This document shows positions 10,161-18,277 of a DNA stretch of 64,000 bases, piece after piece. The stretch comes from Chelativorans sp. J32 (GTDB taxonomy: Bacteria > Pseudomonadota > Alphaproteobacteria > Rhizobiales > Rhizobiaceae). Each line of letters opens with the position of its first letter. The first letter of the stretch is position 1. Under the pieces are notes generated by a model. The model had not been told where the DNA came from and ran no database searches. It saw only the letters and a program-made list of their open reading frames with translations. The DNA lies in contig NZ_JAEQ01000009.1 of the NCBI RefSeq assembly GCF_000518985.1, forward strand, positions 1 through 64,000. Reading direction: 5' to 3'. Both the position numbers and the translations under genes were made by a program.

Positions 10161-11078
10161 ATGCTATCCTTTCTACGCAGCAGACTTACCGTCTCCTTTC
10201 TGGTCCTCTTGACCGTTTCCCTGGTGGGCTTTGCCCTGCTGCGGCTGTCGGGAGATCTGGCTGCGACCCTTGCCGGCGAGACGGCGACACCAGAACAGAT
10301 CGAGGAACTGCGTCATAGTCTGGGCCTCGATCGCCCGCTTCTCGTCCAGTATTTTGACTGGCTCTTGAATGCATTGGGCGGAAATCTCGGCGAATCCTTC
10401 TTCACCCGCGAGCCGGTTTCACAGCTTTTCCTGGCGCGGGTCGGCACGACGCTGACGCTTGCCGTGGCAGCGCTCATCCTGTCGATCCTCATCAGCCTTC
10501 CCCTCGGCGTTTTGGCTGCGATCCGGCCGAACAGCTGGCTGGACCGGCTCGTCTCCGCCATATCTCTCAGCGGGCAGGCTTTGCCGAGCTTCTGGCTGGC
10601 TCTGATGATGATCAGTGTCTTCGGCGTCACGCTCCGCTGGCTGCCGATTTCCGGCTCCAGCACGCCGGCGCATTTCATCATGCCGACGGTCGTGCTCGCC
10701 ATTGGCGCGATCCCGGCGCTTACACGCCTCACGCGCTCCGGCATGCTCGAAGCGCTCGAGCAGGATTACATCCGCACGGCCCGAGCCAAGGGGCTCCTGA
10801 ATTTTCAGGTCCTGACGAAGCATGCTCTTCTCAATGCACTCCTGCCCATTGTCTCGCTCTCGGCCGTTCAGCTTGGCACGCTCCTTGGCGGCTCGGTGAT
10901 CGTCGAGTCGGTCTTCGCCATAGACGGGATCGGCCTGCTGACCTACCGGTCGATCCAGAGGGGTGATTTCCCCGTCGTCCAGGCCATGCTTGTCTTCGTC
11001 TCCACTTGTTACATCCTGCTCACGCTACTTGCCGATGTGATGAACGCGTGGCTCGACCCGCGCCTGAGGCTCAAATGA
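10161..11078 (+). CDS. ABC transporter permease, DppB type
   Basis: A 305-residue inner-membrane protein with about six membrane segments. The first spans residues 9-30 (VSFLVLLTVSLVGFALLRLSG). The cytoplasmic EAA loop that contacts the ATPases is visible as DYIRTARAKGLLNFQVLTKH near residues 197-216. It matches the DppB/OppB family in length and order. It forms the channel with the DppC-type protein encoded next, whose start overlaps this stop codon (ATGA). No strong ribosome site precedes the ATG. Confidence 0.92.
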   Translation: MLSFLRSRLTVSFLVLLTVSLVGFALLRLSGDLAATLAGETATPEQIEELRHSLGLDRPLLVQYFDWLLNALGGNLGESFFTREPVSQLFLARVGTTLTLAVAALILSILISLPLGVLAAIRPNSWLDRLVSAISLSGQALPSFWLALMMISVFGVTLRWLPISGSSTPAHFIMPTVVLAIGAIPALTRLTRSGMLEALEQDYIRTARAKGLLNFQVLTKHALLNALLPIVSLSAVQLGTLLGGSVIVESVFAIDGIGLLTYRSIQRGDFPVVQAMLVFVSTCYILLTLLADVMNAWLDPRLRLK

Positions 11079-11962
11079 GTTTGGACGCCACACCTCTTTC
11101 CGAACCCTCGCAGACCGGGCTGCGGCTTCGCCGTGCACTCGGCCATGGCGGGTTCATGGTGGGCGCTGTCATTCTCATCCTTGCTGGGCTCGTTGCACTC
11201 CTGGCGCCTCTCATCGCGCCACACGATCCCTTCGCTCAGAACCTGGGGCTGCGCCTTCTTGCGCCGATCTGGAGCGAAGGTGGTTCGGCAGAGCATCTTC
11301 TTGGCACCGACCATCTCGGACGGGATTATCTGAGCCGCCTCATCTATGGCACGCAGGTCTCGCTTGTGGTCGGGCTTTCGACCATGCTGATTTCGGGCGT
11401 GATCGGCATCACGCTAGGCTTCATCGGCGGCTATTTCGGCGGCCGGGCGGACAACGTGGTCATGTATATCATCAATTCGCGGCTGAGCATGCCCGGCCTC
11501 CTTGTGGCTCTCGCCGTCATCGCACTTGTCGGCGGCTCCTTCCTGACGATCGTCCTCGTCCTCGGTTTTCTGTTTTGGGACCGATATGCCGTGGTGGTGC
11601 GCACCGCCACACAACAGGTGCGCGACAGCGATTTCGTCGCCTCTGCACGCGTGGCCGGCGCCTCCCCGTTCTGGATCATCTGGAACGAGATCCGCCCGAA
11701 CGTCATGCACCACATCCTGGTTGTCGCCACGCTCGAAATGGCGCTCGCCGTCCTTGCCGAAGCGAGCCTCTCCTTCCTGGGTCTTGGCATCCGTGCGCCC
11801 ACCCCCTCCTGGGGCTTGATGATCGCCGAGGCGCGGAACTTCCTCTTCATGAAACCGTACCTTGTTTGGATTCCGGGCATGGCGATCTTCGTCCTTGTGC
11901 TCGCAATCAATCTTTTGGGCGACGGACTACGCGACATTACCGCGCCGGAGGGCCGGCGATGA
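11075..11962 (+). CDS. ABC transporter permease, DppC type
   Basis: A 295-residue inner-membrane protein of the DppC/OppC family. It has an N-terminal anchor (GGFMVGAVILILAGLVALLA), the periplasmic segment with LLGTDHLGRDYLSRLIYGT, and the EAA loop DSDFVASARVAGASPFWIIW. Its start overlaps the DppB-type stop (ATGA at 11075-11078) and its own stop overlaps the next ATPase start, so the permeases and ATPases are translationally coupled. It is the partner of the preceding permease in the importer. Confidence 0.92.
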   Translation: MSLDATPLSEPSQTGLRLRRALGHGGFMVGAVILILAGLVALLAPLIAPHDPFAQNLGLRLLAPIWSEGGSAEHLLGTDHLGRDYLSRLIYGTQVSLVVGLSTMLISGVIGITLGFIGGYFGGRADNVVMYIINSRLSMPGLLVALAVIALVGGSFLTIVLVLGFLFWDRYAVVVRTATQQVRDSDFVASARVAGASPFWIIWNEIRPNVMHHILVVATLEMALAVLAEASLSFLGLGIRAPTPSWGLMIAEARNFLFMKPYLVWIPGMAIFVLVLAINLLGDGLRDITAPEGRR

Positions 11963-12942
11963 CCGCTCTGATCGAGATCGAAAACCTGCGCGTGGATATA
12001 CCGGGTCCTTCCGGCACGCTTCGGGCCATACGAGGAGTGAGTTTGGCGATCGAACCGGGCGAGGCCTTCTCCATTGTCGGCGAATCCGGTTGCGGAAAAT
12101 CCCTGACGGCCATGTCGATCCTCGGGCTGCTCCCGCGCAAAGCCATCGTCTCAGCCGAGCGCATGAGGTTCGACGGCAAGGATCTGATGCAGCTTTCTGA
12201 GCGTGAGCGCGCCGATATCCGCGGTGCGGAGATCGCCGCCATCTTCCAGGAACCCATGACGGCGCTCAATCCGCTGCTCTCCATCGGCGAACAGATGGCG
12301 GAGGTCTTCATGCGCCACGGCAGGGGCGGCAGGAAGGACGCGCTCAAGCGCGCCGGCGAGCTTCTGGAGCGCGTCGGGGTTCTGCCCGTCGACAGGCGCC
12401 TGAAGCAGTATCCGCACGAAATGTCGGGCGGCCTGCGCCAGCGGGTGATGATCGCGATGGCGCTGATGTGCAGGCCCAAGCTCCTGCTGGCAGACGAGCC
12501 CACCACGGCGCTGGATGTCACGACCCAGGTGGAAATCCTGTCATTGCTCAAGGAACTGCGCGAAGATCTTGGCATGGCGCTGCTCTTAATCACCCACGAT
12601 CTCGGCGTCGTCGCCCATGTCGCCGACCGCGTTGCCGTCATGTATGCCGGCGAGGTGGTCGAAACAGGTGGCACGCACGACGTGCTGATGAACGCCTCGC
12701 ATCCCTATACCGCAGCCCTTCTGCGCTGCCTGCCTGAGCAGGCGACGGGCGGCCGACCGCTCGTTCCCATACCAGGAGTCGTTCCGGCGCTCTTTGGCGA
12801 GTTGGAGGGTTGCATGTTCCGGAATCGTTGCGCGCTGGAGCGCCGGGAATGCGCGGACCCCATCCCGCTTCAAACGCGGGGCTCCGATCATGCTTATCGT
12901 TGCCGGATCCCGCCCTCTCGCATCGGCAGCGAAGTCGCATGA
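11959..12942 (+). CDS. ABC transporter ATP-binding protein, DppD type
   Basis: A 327-residue cytoplasmic ATPase. Walker A is GESGCGKS at residues 41-48, the Q-loop is FQEPMTALNP, the signature is MSGGLRQRVMIAMAL, and Walker B is [12 protein letters not shown] followed by the H-loop ITHDLG. The C-terminal oligopeptide-type extension carries cysteines (EGCMFRNRCALERRECADP), as in DppD/OppD proteins that bind a 4Fe-4S cluster. The start overlaps the DppC-type stop. It pairs with the following DppF-type ATPase. Confidence 0.93.
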   Translation: MTALIEIENLRVDIPGPSGTLRAIRGVSLAIEPGEAFSIVGESGCGKSLTAMSILGLLPRKAIVSAERMRFDGKDLMQLSERERADIRGAEIAAIFQEPMTALNPLLSIGEQMAEVFMRHGRGGRKDALKRAGELLERVGVLPVDRRLKQYPHEMSGGLRQRVMIAMALMCRPKLLLADEPTTALDVTTQVEILSLLKELREDLGMALLLITHDLGVVAHVADRVAVMYAGEVVETGGTHDVLMNASHPYTAALLRCLPEQATGGRPLVPIPGVVPALFGELEGCMFRNRCALERRECADPIPLQTRGSDHAYRCRIPPSRIGSEVA

Positions 12943-13931
12943 CGCCGCTTCTCGAAATTGACCATCTGAGCATGGCTTTCCGCCAGCGGAGCGGCTTTCT
13001 TTCCAAGCCTCGGCTGATCCCCGCCGTCATCGACTGCTCTGTATCCGTGAGCAAGGGAGAGGTTCTCGGCATCGTCGGCGAATCCGGCTCCGGCAAATCC
13101 ACGCTTGCCAAACTGGTGCTGCGCCTGCTGACGCCCGATACAGGCCAAATCCGTATCGATGGGAGCGCTATCGACACCGTTGGCCCGCGGGAATTTGCAG
13201 AACTCGTACAGCCGGTTTTCCAAGACCCCTATTCCTCTTTGAACCCGAAGCAGCCGCTTTCGAGCATAATCGCCATGCCGCTCGCTGTGGGCGGTGTTCG
13301 CAGGGCAGAGCGGGAAGCGCGGGCACGCGATATGCTCGACCGCGTCGGTCTTCCCGCGCGTCTTTTCCGCAGCTACCCCAACCAGCTTTCGGGCGGCCAG
13401 CGCCAGCGTGTCGCCATCGCGCGGGCGCTGGTATCAAGCCCCCGGCTGCTCGTCTGTGACGAGCCCACCTCCGCGCTGGACGTGTCTGTACAGGCACAGA
13501 TCCTGGAGCTTCTGGACGAGATCAAGCAGAGCTTCGGGCTGACATACCTGTTCATCAGCCACAATCTGGCCGTCGTCGAACGGGTGGCGACGAGGGTCGC
13601 GGTGATGTATCGCGGGCGGATCGTCGAACAGGGCCCGTCAGGCTCGTTCTTTTCAACGCCTCGCCATCCCTATTCCCAGATGTTGCTCAACAGCATTCTT
13701 CCCCCGGTTGTGGGCCGGCCGCTGCCGAACCTCGCCCCCACTCGGCGCTCTACCATCGCAGAAGACGCGGGAGCGGGTTGCCCGTTTCGCGTCCATTGTC
13801 CCATCGCGTCGGAAATCTGCGAGCAGGCTCCCCCGGTGATGAAAACCGGGGACGGGATGCAGGTCGCCTGCCACAAGGCTGCACAACCCTTGACGGAACG
13901 CGGCCAGGCCCTCAATCCTATCGGCGGGTGA
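12939..13931 (+). CDS. ABC transporter ATP-binding protein, DppF type
   Basis: A 330-residue ATPase and the last gene of the first importer operon. Walker A is GESGSGKS near residues 47-54, the Q-loop FQDPYSSLNPKQ, the signature LSGGQRQRVAIARAL, Walker B LLVCDEPTSALD. The C-terminal oligo_HPY extension includes AGCPFRVHCPIASEIC. The ATGA overlap with the previous gene supports the start at 12939. The gene converges on the thioesterase gene, 33 bases away, with no clear shared terminator. Confidence 0.93.
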   Translation: MTPLLEIDHLSMAFRQRSGFLSKPRLIPAVIDCSVSVSKGEVLGIVGESGSGKSTLAKLVLRLLTPDTGQIRIDGSAIDTVGPREFAELVQPVFQDPYSSLNPKQPLSSIIAMPLAVGGVRRAEREARARDMLDRVGLPARLFRSYPNQLSGGQRQRVAIARALVSSPRLLVCDEPTSALDVSVQAQILELLDEIKQSFGLTYLFISHNLAVVERVATRVAVMYRGRIVEQGPSGSFFSTPRHPYSQMLLNSILPPVVGRPLPNLAPTRRSTIAEDAGAGCPFRVHCPIASEICEQAPPVMKTGDGMQVACHKAAQPLTERGQALNPIGG

Positions 13932-13964
13932 TGTGCTGCGCCTGTTCTGCCCCGACGCCTCGGC

Positions 13965-14429
13965 TCAACTGCCTTTGACCCGCAGCTTGCCTTCGGCTCC
14001 GGGTGCATCCTCGGGCCTACTGCCCGGCCTCCAGCTGAACGTGCCGATCCCGTGGGCCACGAGCTGGTTCTCCGTATCGAAAATGTGGGCCTCGCCGGTA
14101 TAGATCGTGCGGTTTGCGGAAATCACTTTTCCTACCACTGTCAGCCGGCCGGCGCGCACGGGACGCGTGAACTGGGTGGTGAGCGACAGGGTGACCGCGT
14201 AGCGAGTGGGGCTGTCTGGCGGACTGTACAAGCCCGCGCAGCATGCCGCCGCATCGATCATCGTGCACAGCACGCCGCCATGCACATAGCCCACCCGGTT
14301 CAAGTGCTGCGGTCCGATATCAAGCTGGCCGACGATCCGATCTGGCGCGGCTTCGGGAAAGGTGAGGCCAATATGCGCGAATATGCCCGTGTCAAAGCCG
14401 GTGTCCGGCATCCAGTCTGCCTCGCTCAC
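13965..14429 (-). CDS. PaaI-type hotdog acyl-CoA thioesterase
   Basis: A 154-residue single hotdog-domain protein with the family motif NRVGYVHGGVLCTMIDAAA (about residues 40-58), where the HGG turn and the Asp belong to the PaaI-type active site. It would hydrolyse acyl- or aryl-CoA thioesters in the cytoplasm. The GTG at 14429 overlaps the stop of the upstream oxidoreductase (GTGA) and is preceded by GGAGGA at 5 bases, which decides the start over the internal ATG. It ends the long minus-strand operon that also encodes a CoA ligase and a crotonase, so a CoA-releasing or proofreading role is inferred. Confidence 0.85.
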   Translation of the reverse strand: MSEADWMPDTGFDTGIFAHIGLTFPEAAPDRIVGQLDIGPQHLNRVGYVHGGVLCTMIDAAACCAGLYSPPDSPTRYAVTLSLTTQFTRPVRAGRLTVVGKVISANRTIYTGEAHIFDTENQLVAHGIGTFSWRPGSRPEDAPGAEGKLRVKGS

Positions 14430-15412
14430 TGCGTTCCTCCAACGGTCAGCACGATCTTGCCGATCGCCTTCCGGTTCGCAAGCAGCTTGAGCGCTGCGGT
14501 TGTTTCCGAAAGATCGAAAACCGAACTGACGAGCGGCTTCAGCTTGCCCTGGGCATGCCACGCAAAGAGCTGCTCGAAATTCTGCCGGTTTACATCCGGG
14601 AAGTTCTTCTGGAACGGCCCATAATGCACACCGACAAGCGCGTTCCCCTTCAACAGCATGATATTGGCGGGAATGCGGGGAATGGTTCCGGAGGTGAAAC
14701 CGATGGTCAAGACGCGCCCTCCCCAACCCGTCGCCCTCAGCGCTTCTTCGAGGAGATCGCCCCCCACCGGGTCGCAAGCAACATCCACGCCCTTGCCGCC
14801 CGTCAGCTCTTTCACTCGATCCTTGAGAGAGCAAGAAGCATAATTGACCAGGTGGTCGGCACCGGCAGCGCGCGCGATCTCCAGTTTTTCCGGCGTGCTG
14901 GCCGCGGCGATCACGGTCGTGCCAATGGCCTTTCCGATCTCCACCGCGGCCAGCCCGACGCCGCCGCTCGCGCCGAGTACCAGAAGTGTTTCCCCAGGCT
15001 GCAGCCCGGCGCGCTGCGTGAGCGCGTGAATGCTCGTACCGTAAGTCGTCGCAAACCCGGCAGCCACGATCGGGTCCATCGAAGCTGGCCGTCGCATAAG
15101 CGTTGTCGCCTCCACAATCGCGAACTCGGCGAAGGCTCCGAAAGGAACAGTGCCCAGCACCGCGGTGCCGACCTCAAAGCCGGTCACGCCCTCCCCGGTC
15201 GCATCGACCGTGCCGGCAACCTCGCTGCCCGGGGTGAACGGCAAGTCCGGTTTCAGCTGGTACCTGCCCTCGATCAGCAGTGTGTCCGGGAAGTTGACGC
15301 CAGCTGCCTGCACCTTTACGCGCACCTGGCCGGGACCGGGCTGCGGGACGTCACATTCCTCGATCGTCAGCAGATCCGGCGGGCCGAACTGCCTGCAGAC
15401 AACAGCGCGCAT
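14426..15412 (-). CDS. NAD(P)H:quinone oxidoreductase-like MDR protein
   Basis: A 328-residue zinc-independent medium-chain dehydrogenase/reductase. The GroES-like N-terminal half has GRYQLKPDLPFTPGSEVAG; the nucleotide-binding half has LGASGGVGLAAVEIGKAIG around residues 148-166 and ends with RKAIGKIVLTVGG. The absence of the zinc-ligand pattern places it in the quinone oxidoreductase/enoyl reductase branch. Possible substrates are quinones, enones or an enoyl-CoA; its place between an amidohydrolase-like gene and a thioesterase favours a step in acyl breakdown, but that is inference. Confidence 0.87.
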   Translation of the reverse strand: MRAVVCRQFGPPDLLTIEECDVPQPGPGQVRVKVQAAGVNFPDTLLIEGRYQLKPDLPFTPGSEVAGTVDATGEGVTGFEVGTAVLGTVPFGAFAEFAIVEATTLMRRPASMDPIVAAGFATTYGTSIHALTQRAGLQPGETLLVLGASGGVGLAAVEIGKAIGTTVIAAASTPEKLEIARAAGADHLVNYASCSLKDRVKELTGGKGVDVACDPVGGDLLEEALRATGWGGRVLTIGFTSGTIPRIPANIMLLKGNALVGVHYGPFQKNFPDVNRQNFEQLFAWHAQGKLKPLVSSVFDLSETTAALKLLANRKAIGKIVLTVGGTQ

Positions 15413-15455
15413 GGACGTTTTCTCCTGTTAACGCGACACCGGCCTTCGCATGGAG

Positions 15456-16358
15456 CTAAACGCGGAAGAATTCACGCGCGTTCTTGTACAACCACTTCTC
15501 CTTGACGGCCTCCTTTAGCGGCAGCTTTTGGTATTCCGCCACGAGGTCCTCGAACGGTGCTTTGAAGAGATAGCGGGAGAGTCCCACCATAACCTTGTCC
15601 TGCATTAGCGAATTGCCGAACTGCAGGAACTGCTCCCATCCCGAGCCAGGCTGGGCGAAATAGCGTGGGTGATGCCCGGCCGTGTCGACATAGAGGTTGG
15701 GGTGCCGACGCAGGAGCGCCACCATGTCGGTGACCCAGGGCCAGCCGGCGAGCCCCGCCACGATCCTGAGTTCGGGAAAGTCAACGGCGATGTCGTCGAG
15801 ATAGCGTGGGTGGCCGAGATCGTAAGGCCGATCATTGGCGTAGCTCATCGCCGTATAGATGCGGACGGGGATGTCGAGCTCCACGCATTTGGCATAGAGC
15901 GGGTAGTAGCGGCGGTCGTTTGCGGGCAGGGAATTGTAAAGCGCGGAGACACGGAGCGCGCCGGCCCCCTCCTCCTTTACCAGCCGCTCCAACTCGCGCA
16001 CCGCGCGCATGCCGTCCATCGGATTGAGCAACACCCCCATGATAAAGCGACCGGGATAGCGGCGGCTGATCTCGCCGAGCCTGGCATGCGGCGTGCCGAT
16101 GAGAAAGCCTTTTTCGACGCCGGCCCTATCCATATCGGCAATGAGCCTCGCCAGCCCGCCATCATCGTACGGCGCTTCCTGCTTCTGCTCGCTGCTTGCG
16201 GGCTTGCGAAAGACGCGACCATAATTGGCGAAGCCGTACCCCTCCGGGCGCGGCAGCGAGTGCGGAAACGGCGTTCCCGGCCGGCCCTTGGTCATCTCCT
16301 CGATCACCGGATCGCTTTCGCTTGCCGGGATGTGCAACTCAAGATCAATCACGCTCAC
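15456..16358 (-). CDS. Amidohydrolase-2-fold protein lacking the metal ligands
   Basis: A 300-residue protein of the ACMSD-like amidohydrolase family (TIM barrel), recognisable by RRYYPLYAKCVELDIPVRIY, HPRYLDDIAVDFPELRIVAG and RHPNLYVDTAGHHPRYF. Compared with the sibling at 53492-54367, the positions that bind metal are all replaced: the strand-1 HTH is ELH (IDLELHIPA), the strand-5 FHTG is IYTA, the strand-6 AHP is GLA, and the strand-8 GSD is GLS. It should therefore not be a normal metal-dependent hydrolase or decarboxylase; a binding, regulatory or metal-independent role is possible. It follows the ABC permease genes by 29 bases and precedes the quinone oxidoreductase in the same direction. 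Confidence 0.8.
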   Translation of the reverse strand: MSVIDLELHIPASESDPVIEEMTKGRPGTPFPHSLPRPEGYGFANYGRVFRKPASSEQKQEAPYDDGGLARLIADMDRAGVEKGFLIGTPHARLGEISRRYPGRFIMGVLLNPMDGMRAVRELERLVKEEGAGALRVSALYNSLPANDRRYYPLYAKCVELDIPVRIYTAMSYANDRPYDLGHPRYLDDIAVDFPELRIVAGLAGWPWVTDMVALLRRHPNLYVDTAGHHPRYFAQPGSGWEQFLQFGNSLMQDKVMVGLSRYLFKAPFEDLVAEYQKLPLKEAVKEKWLYKNAREFFRV

Positions 16359-16387
16359 TTGCCGCTCCTTTTTGCTGGCGCGCGGGA

Positions 16388-17269
16388 TCAGGATTTGTGC
16401 CGGGGATCCATGGCGTCACGGATGCCGTCACCGACGATGTTGATCGACATCACGACGATGAAGATCGCCAGTCCCGGCCAGAGCGCCATGGTCGGCAGGG
16501 TCGGCAGGAACCGCTGCGCCTCGTTGAGCATGCTGCCCCAGGAGGGAGCCGGCGGCCGCTGGCCAAGCCCCAGGAACGAGAGGCTCGCCTCGACGATGAT
16601 GGCCGTCGCCACCGTCAGCGTCGCCTGCACGAAGAGCGGCGGTATCATGTTCGGCAGCACGTGCTTGAAGGCGATGCGAAGCGGCGAGTTTCCGCCCGCC
16701 CGGGCCGCCTCGATATAATCTTCCTTCGATACGGCCAGCGCCGACCCACGAGCCAGCCGCAGGAAGATCGGGATCGCGGCGATGCCGATCGCCAGCATCG
16801 CATTGAAAAGGCCGGGACCCAACAACGCCGTGAGCGCGATCGCAAGAACCAGGAAGGGGATTGCCAGCAGCGCATCGGTGAAGCGCATCAGCACGCTATC
16901 AAGGAAGCCGCCCACATAGCCGGAAAGCAGGCCGAGCGGGATGCTTATGGCTAGCGCCAGCGCCACTGGCACTACGCCGGCCATAAGCGATGTGCGGGTG
17001 CCGTAGATGAGCCGCGAGAGGAGATCACGTCCGAGCTCGTCCGTTCCCATCCAATGGAGGGCGGAGGGAGGTTGGCGTATGGCCAGAAAGTCGGACTTGA
17101 TCGGATCGTAGGGCGCAATCAGCGGCGCGAAGATGGCAACGAGGCCAAAGACCACAAGGATGCAGAGCGCCACCACGGCCGGCCGATGCTTCAGGAAGCG
17201 ACGCACGGCGCGGCTGCGGATACGGCTCCCAGACCTCACCGGGGCCGAGTTCAGAACCGCGTCAGTCAT
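16388..17269 (-). CDS. ABC transporter permease, DppC type (second importer)
   Basis: A 293-residue membrane protein of the DppC/OppC family. Landmarks are the N-terminal anchor (HRPAVVALCILVVFGLVAIF), MGTDELGRDLLSRLIYGTR, and the EAA loop KEDYIEAARAGGNSPLRIAF near residues 192-211. The start overlaps the DppB-type stop by 8 bases. With the preceding permease it forms the channel of the second peptide-type importer, whose two ATPases and binding protein are encoded upstream on the same strand. Confidence 0.92.
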   Translation of the reverse strand: MTDAVLNSAPVRSGSRIRSRAVRRFLKHRPAVVALCILVVFGLVAIFAPLIAPYDPIKSDFLAIRQPPSALHWMGTDELGRDLLSRLIYGTRTSLMAGVVPVALALAISIPLGLLSGYVGGFLDSVLMRFTDALLAIPFLVLAIALTALLGPGLFNAMLAIGIAAIPIFLRLARGSALAVSKEDYIEAARAGGNSPLRIAFKHVLPNMIPPLFVQATLTVATAIIVEASLSFLGLGQRPPAPSWGSMLNEAQRFLPTLPTMALWPGLAIFIVVMSINIVGDGIRDAMDPRHKS

Positions 17270-18221
17270 TGGCGCCCCTCATCCGCGGGTTGACGATGAA
17301 ATAGAGGATATCGGCGACGAAGTTGAGCAGGATGAAGATCGTGGCAGTCACCAGCACAACACCCTGCACGACCGCGTATTCTCGGTAGAACACCGCGTCC
17401 ACGATCAGCTTTCCGAATCCGGGGATGGAGAAGATCTGCTCTGTCAGAATGGCACCGGAAAGCAGCTGCCCGAACTCGATTGTGCTCAGCGTTATGACGG
17501 GGATCAGCGCGTTGCGCAGCGCATGCTTGGAGACGACAATGCGCTCCGTCACCCCCTTGGCACGCGCCGTGCGCACATAATCGGACGAGAGTACCTGGAG
17601 CATGGCGCCGCGCGTGTGCCGCGTGATCACGCCCGCCACGCCCGTCCCGAGCACGATGGAAGGCATGATGAGCGAAAGGAGATTTTGCTTGAGGTCCTCC
17701 CACGGCGGCACGTAGCCCGCCGACGGCAGCAGACCAAGCTGCACCGAGAAGAGTAGGATCAGCATGATGCCGAGCCAGAAATGGGGGATCGAGATACCGG
17801 TGAGCGCGAAGATATTCGCCAGGGTCCCGGTGAAGCGGTCCTTGTGCGTGGCGGCAATGATGCCCGTCGGGATGCCGATCGCAAGCGCCACGATCATCGA
17901 CAGCACGGCCAGTTCCGCTGTCACGGGAAGCTTGGTCAGGATCAGGTCGACCACCTCCACCTTGTTGCGGTAGGATGATCCGAAATCGCCCACGAGCACA
18001 TTTCCAATCCAACGGAAATACTGGACGTAAAGAGGCTGGTCGAACCCGTATTTCGCCCTCAACTGTTCGACCACAGCGTCATTCGATTCATCGCCCGCCA
18101 TCGCGACGGCGGGGTCTCCGGGGATGAGCTTCTGCAGCGCGAAGACGATGAGCGAGACGAAGATCAGCGTCGGCACGACCGATCCCAGCCTGCGTAAGAT
18201 AAAACCACCCAGCCCCATCAT
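17262..18221 (-). CDS. ABC transporter permease, DppB type (second importer)
   Basis: A 319-residue membrane protein of the DppB family. The first helix is SVVPTLIFVSLIVFALQKLI; the EAA loop is SDYVRTARAKGVTERIVVSK; the family signature LVGDFGSSYRNKVEVVDLIL follows the first periplasmic segment. The ATG at 18221 is preferred because GGGAG lies 5 bases upstream; an earlier in-frame start would add 52 residues of non-conserved sequence. A hairpin occupies the short gap separating it from the binding-protein gene. Confidence 0.92.
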   Translation of the reverse strand: MMGLGGFILRRLGSVVPTLIFVSLIVFALQKLIPGDPAVAMAGDESNDAVVEQLRAKYGFDQPLYVQYFRWIGNVLVGDFGSSYRNKVEVVDLILTKLPVTAELAVLSMIVALAIGIPTGIIAATHKDRFTGTLANIFALTGISIPHFWLGIMLILLFSVQLGLLPSAGYVPPWEDLKQNLLSLIMPSIVLGTGVAGVITRHTRGAMLQVLSSDYVRTARAKGVTERIVVSKHALRNALIPVITLSTIEFGQLLSGAILTEQIFSIPGFGKLIVDAVFYREYAVVQGVVLVTATIFILLNFVADILYFIVNPRMRGAND

Positions 18222-18246
18222 CGTCGCTCCCGTTCGACAAGAGATG

Positions 18247-18270
18247 CCCGGCGGACGAGCGCCCGCCGGG
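18247..18270. promoter_or_regulatory. Intercistronic hairpin after the second binding-protein gene
   Basis: A perfect 8-bp GC-only inverted repeat, CCCGGCGG (18247-18254) and CCGCCGGG (18263-18270), with an 8-base loop. It begins 7 bases after the binding-protein stop and ends 25 bases before the permease start on the minus strand. The position matches that of the hairpins at 10086 and 61739. Confidence 0.6.
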
Positions 18271-18277
18271 TATGGTC

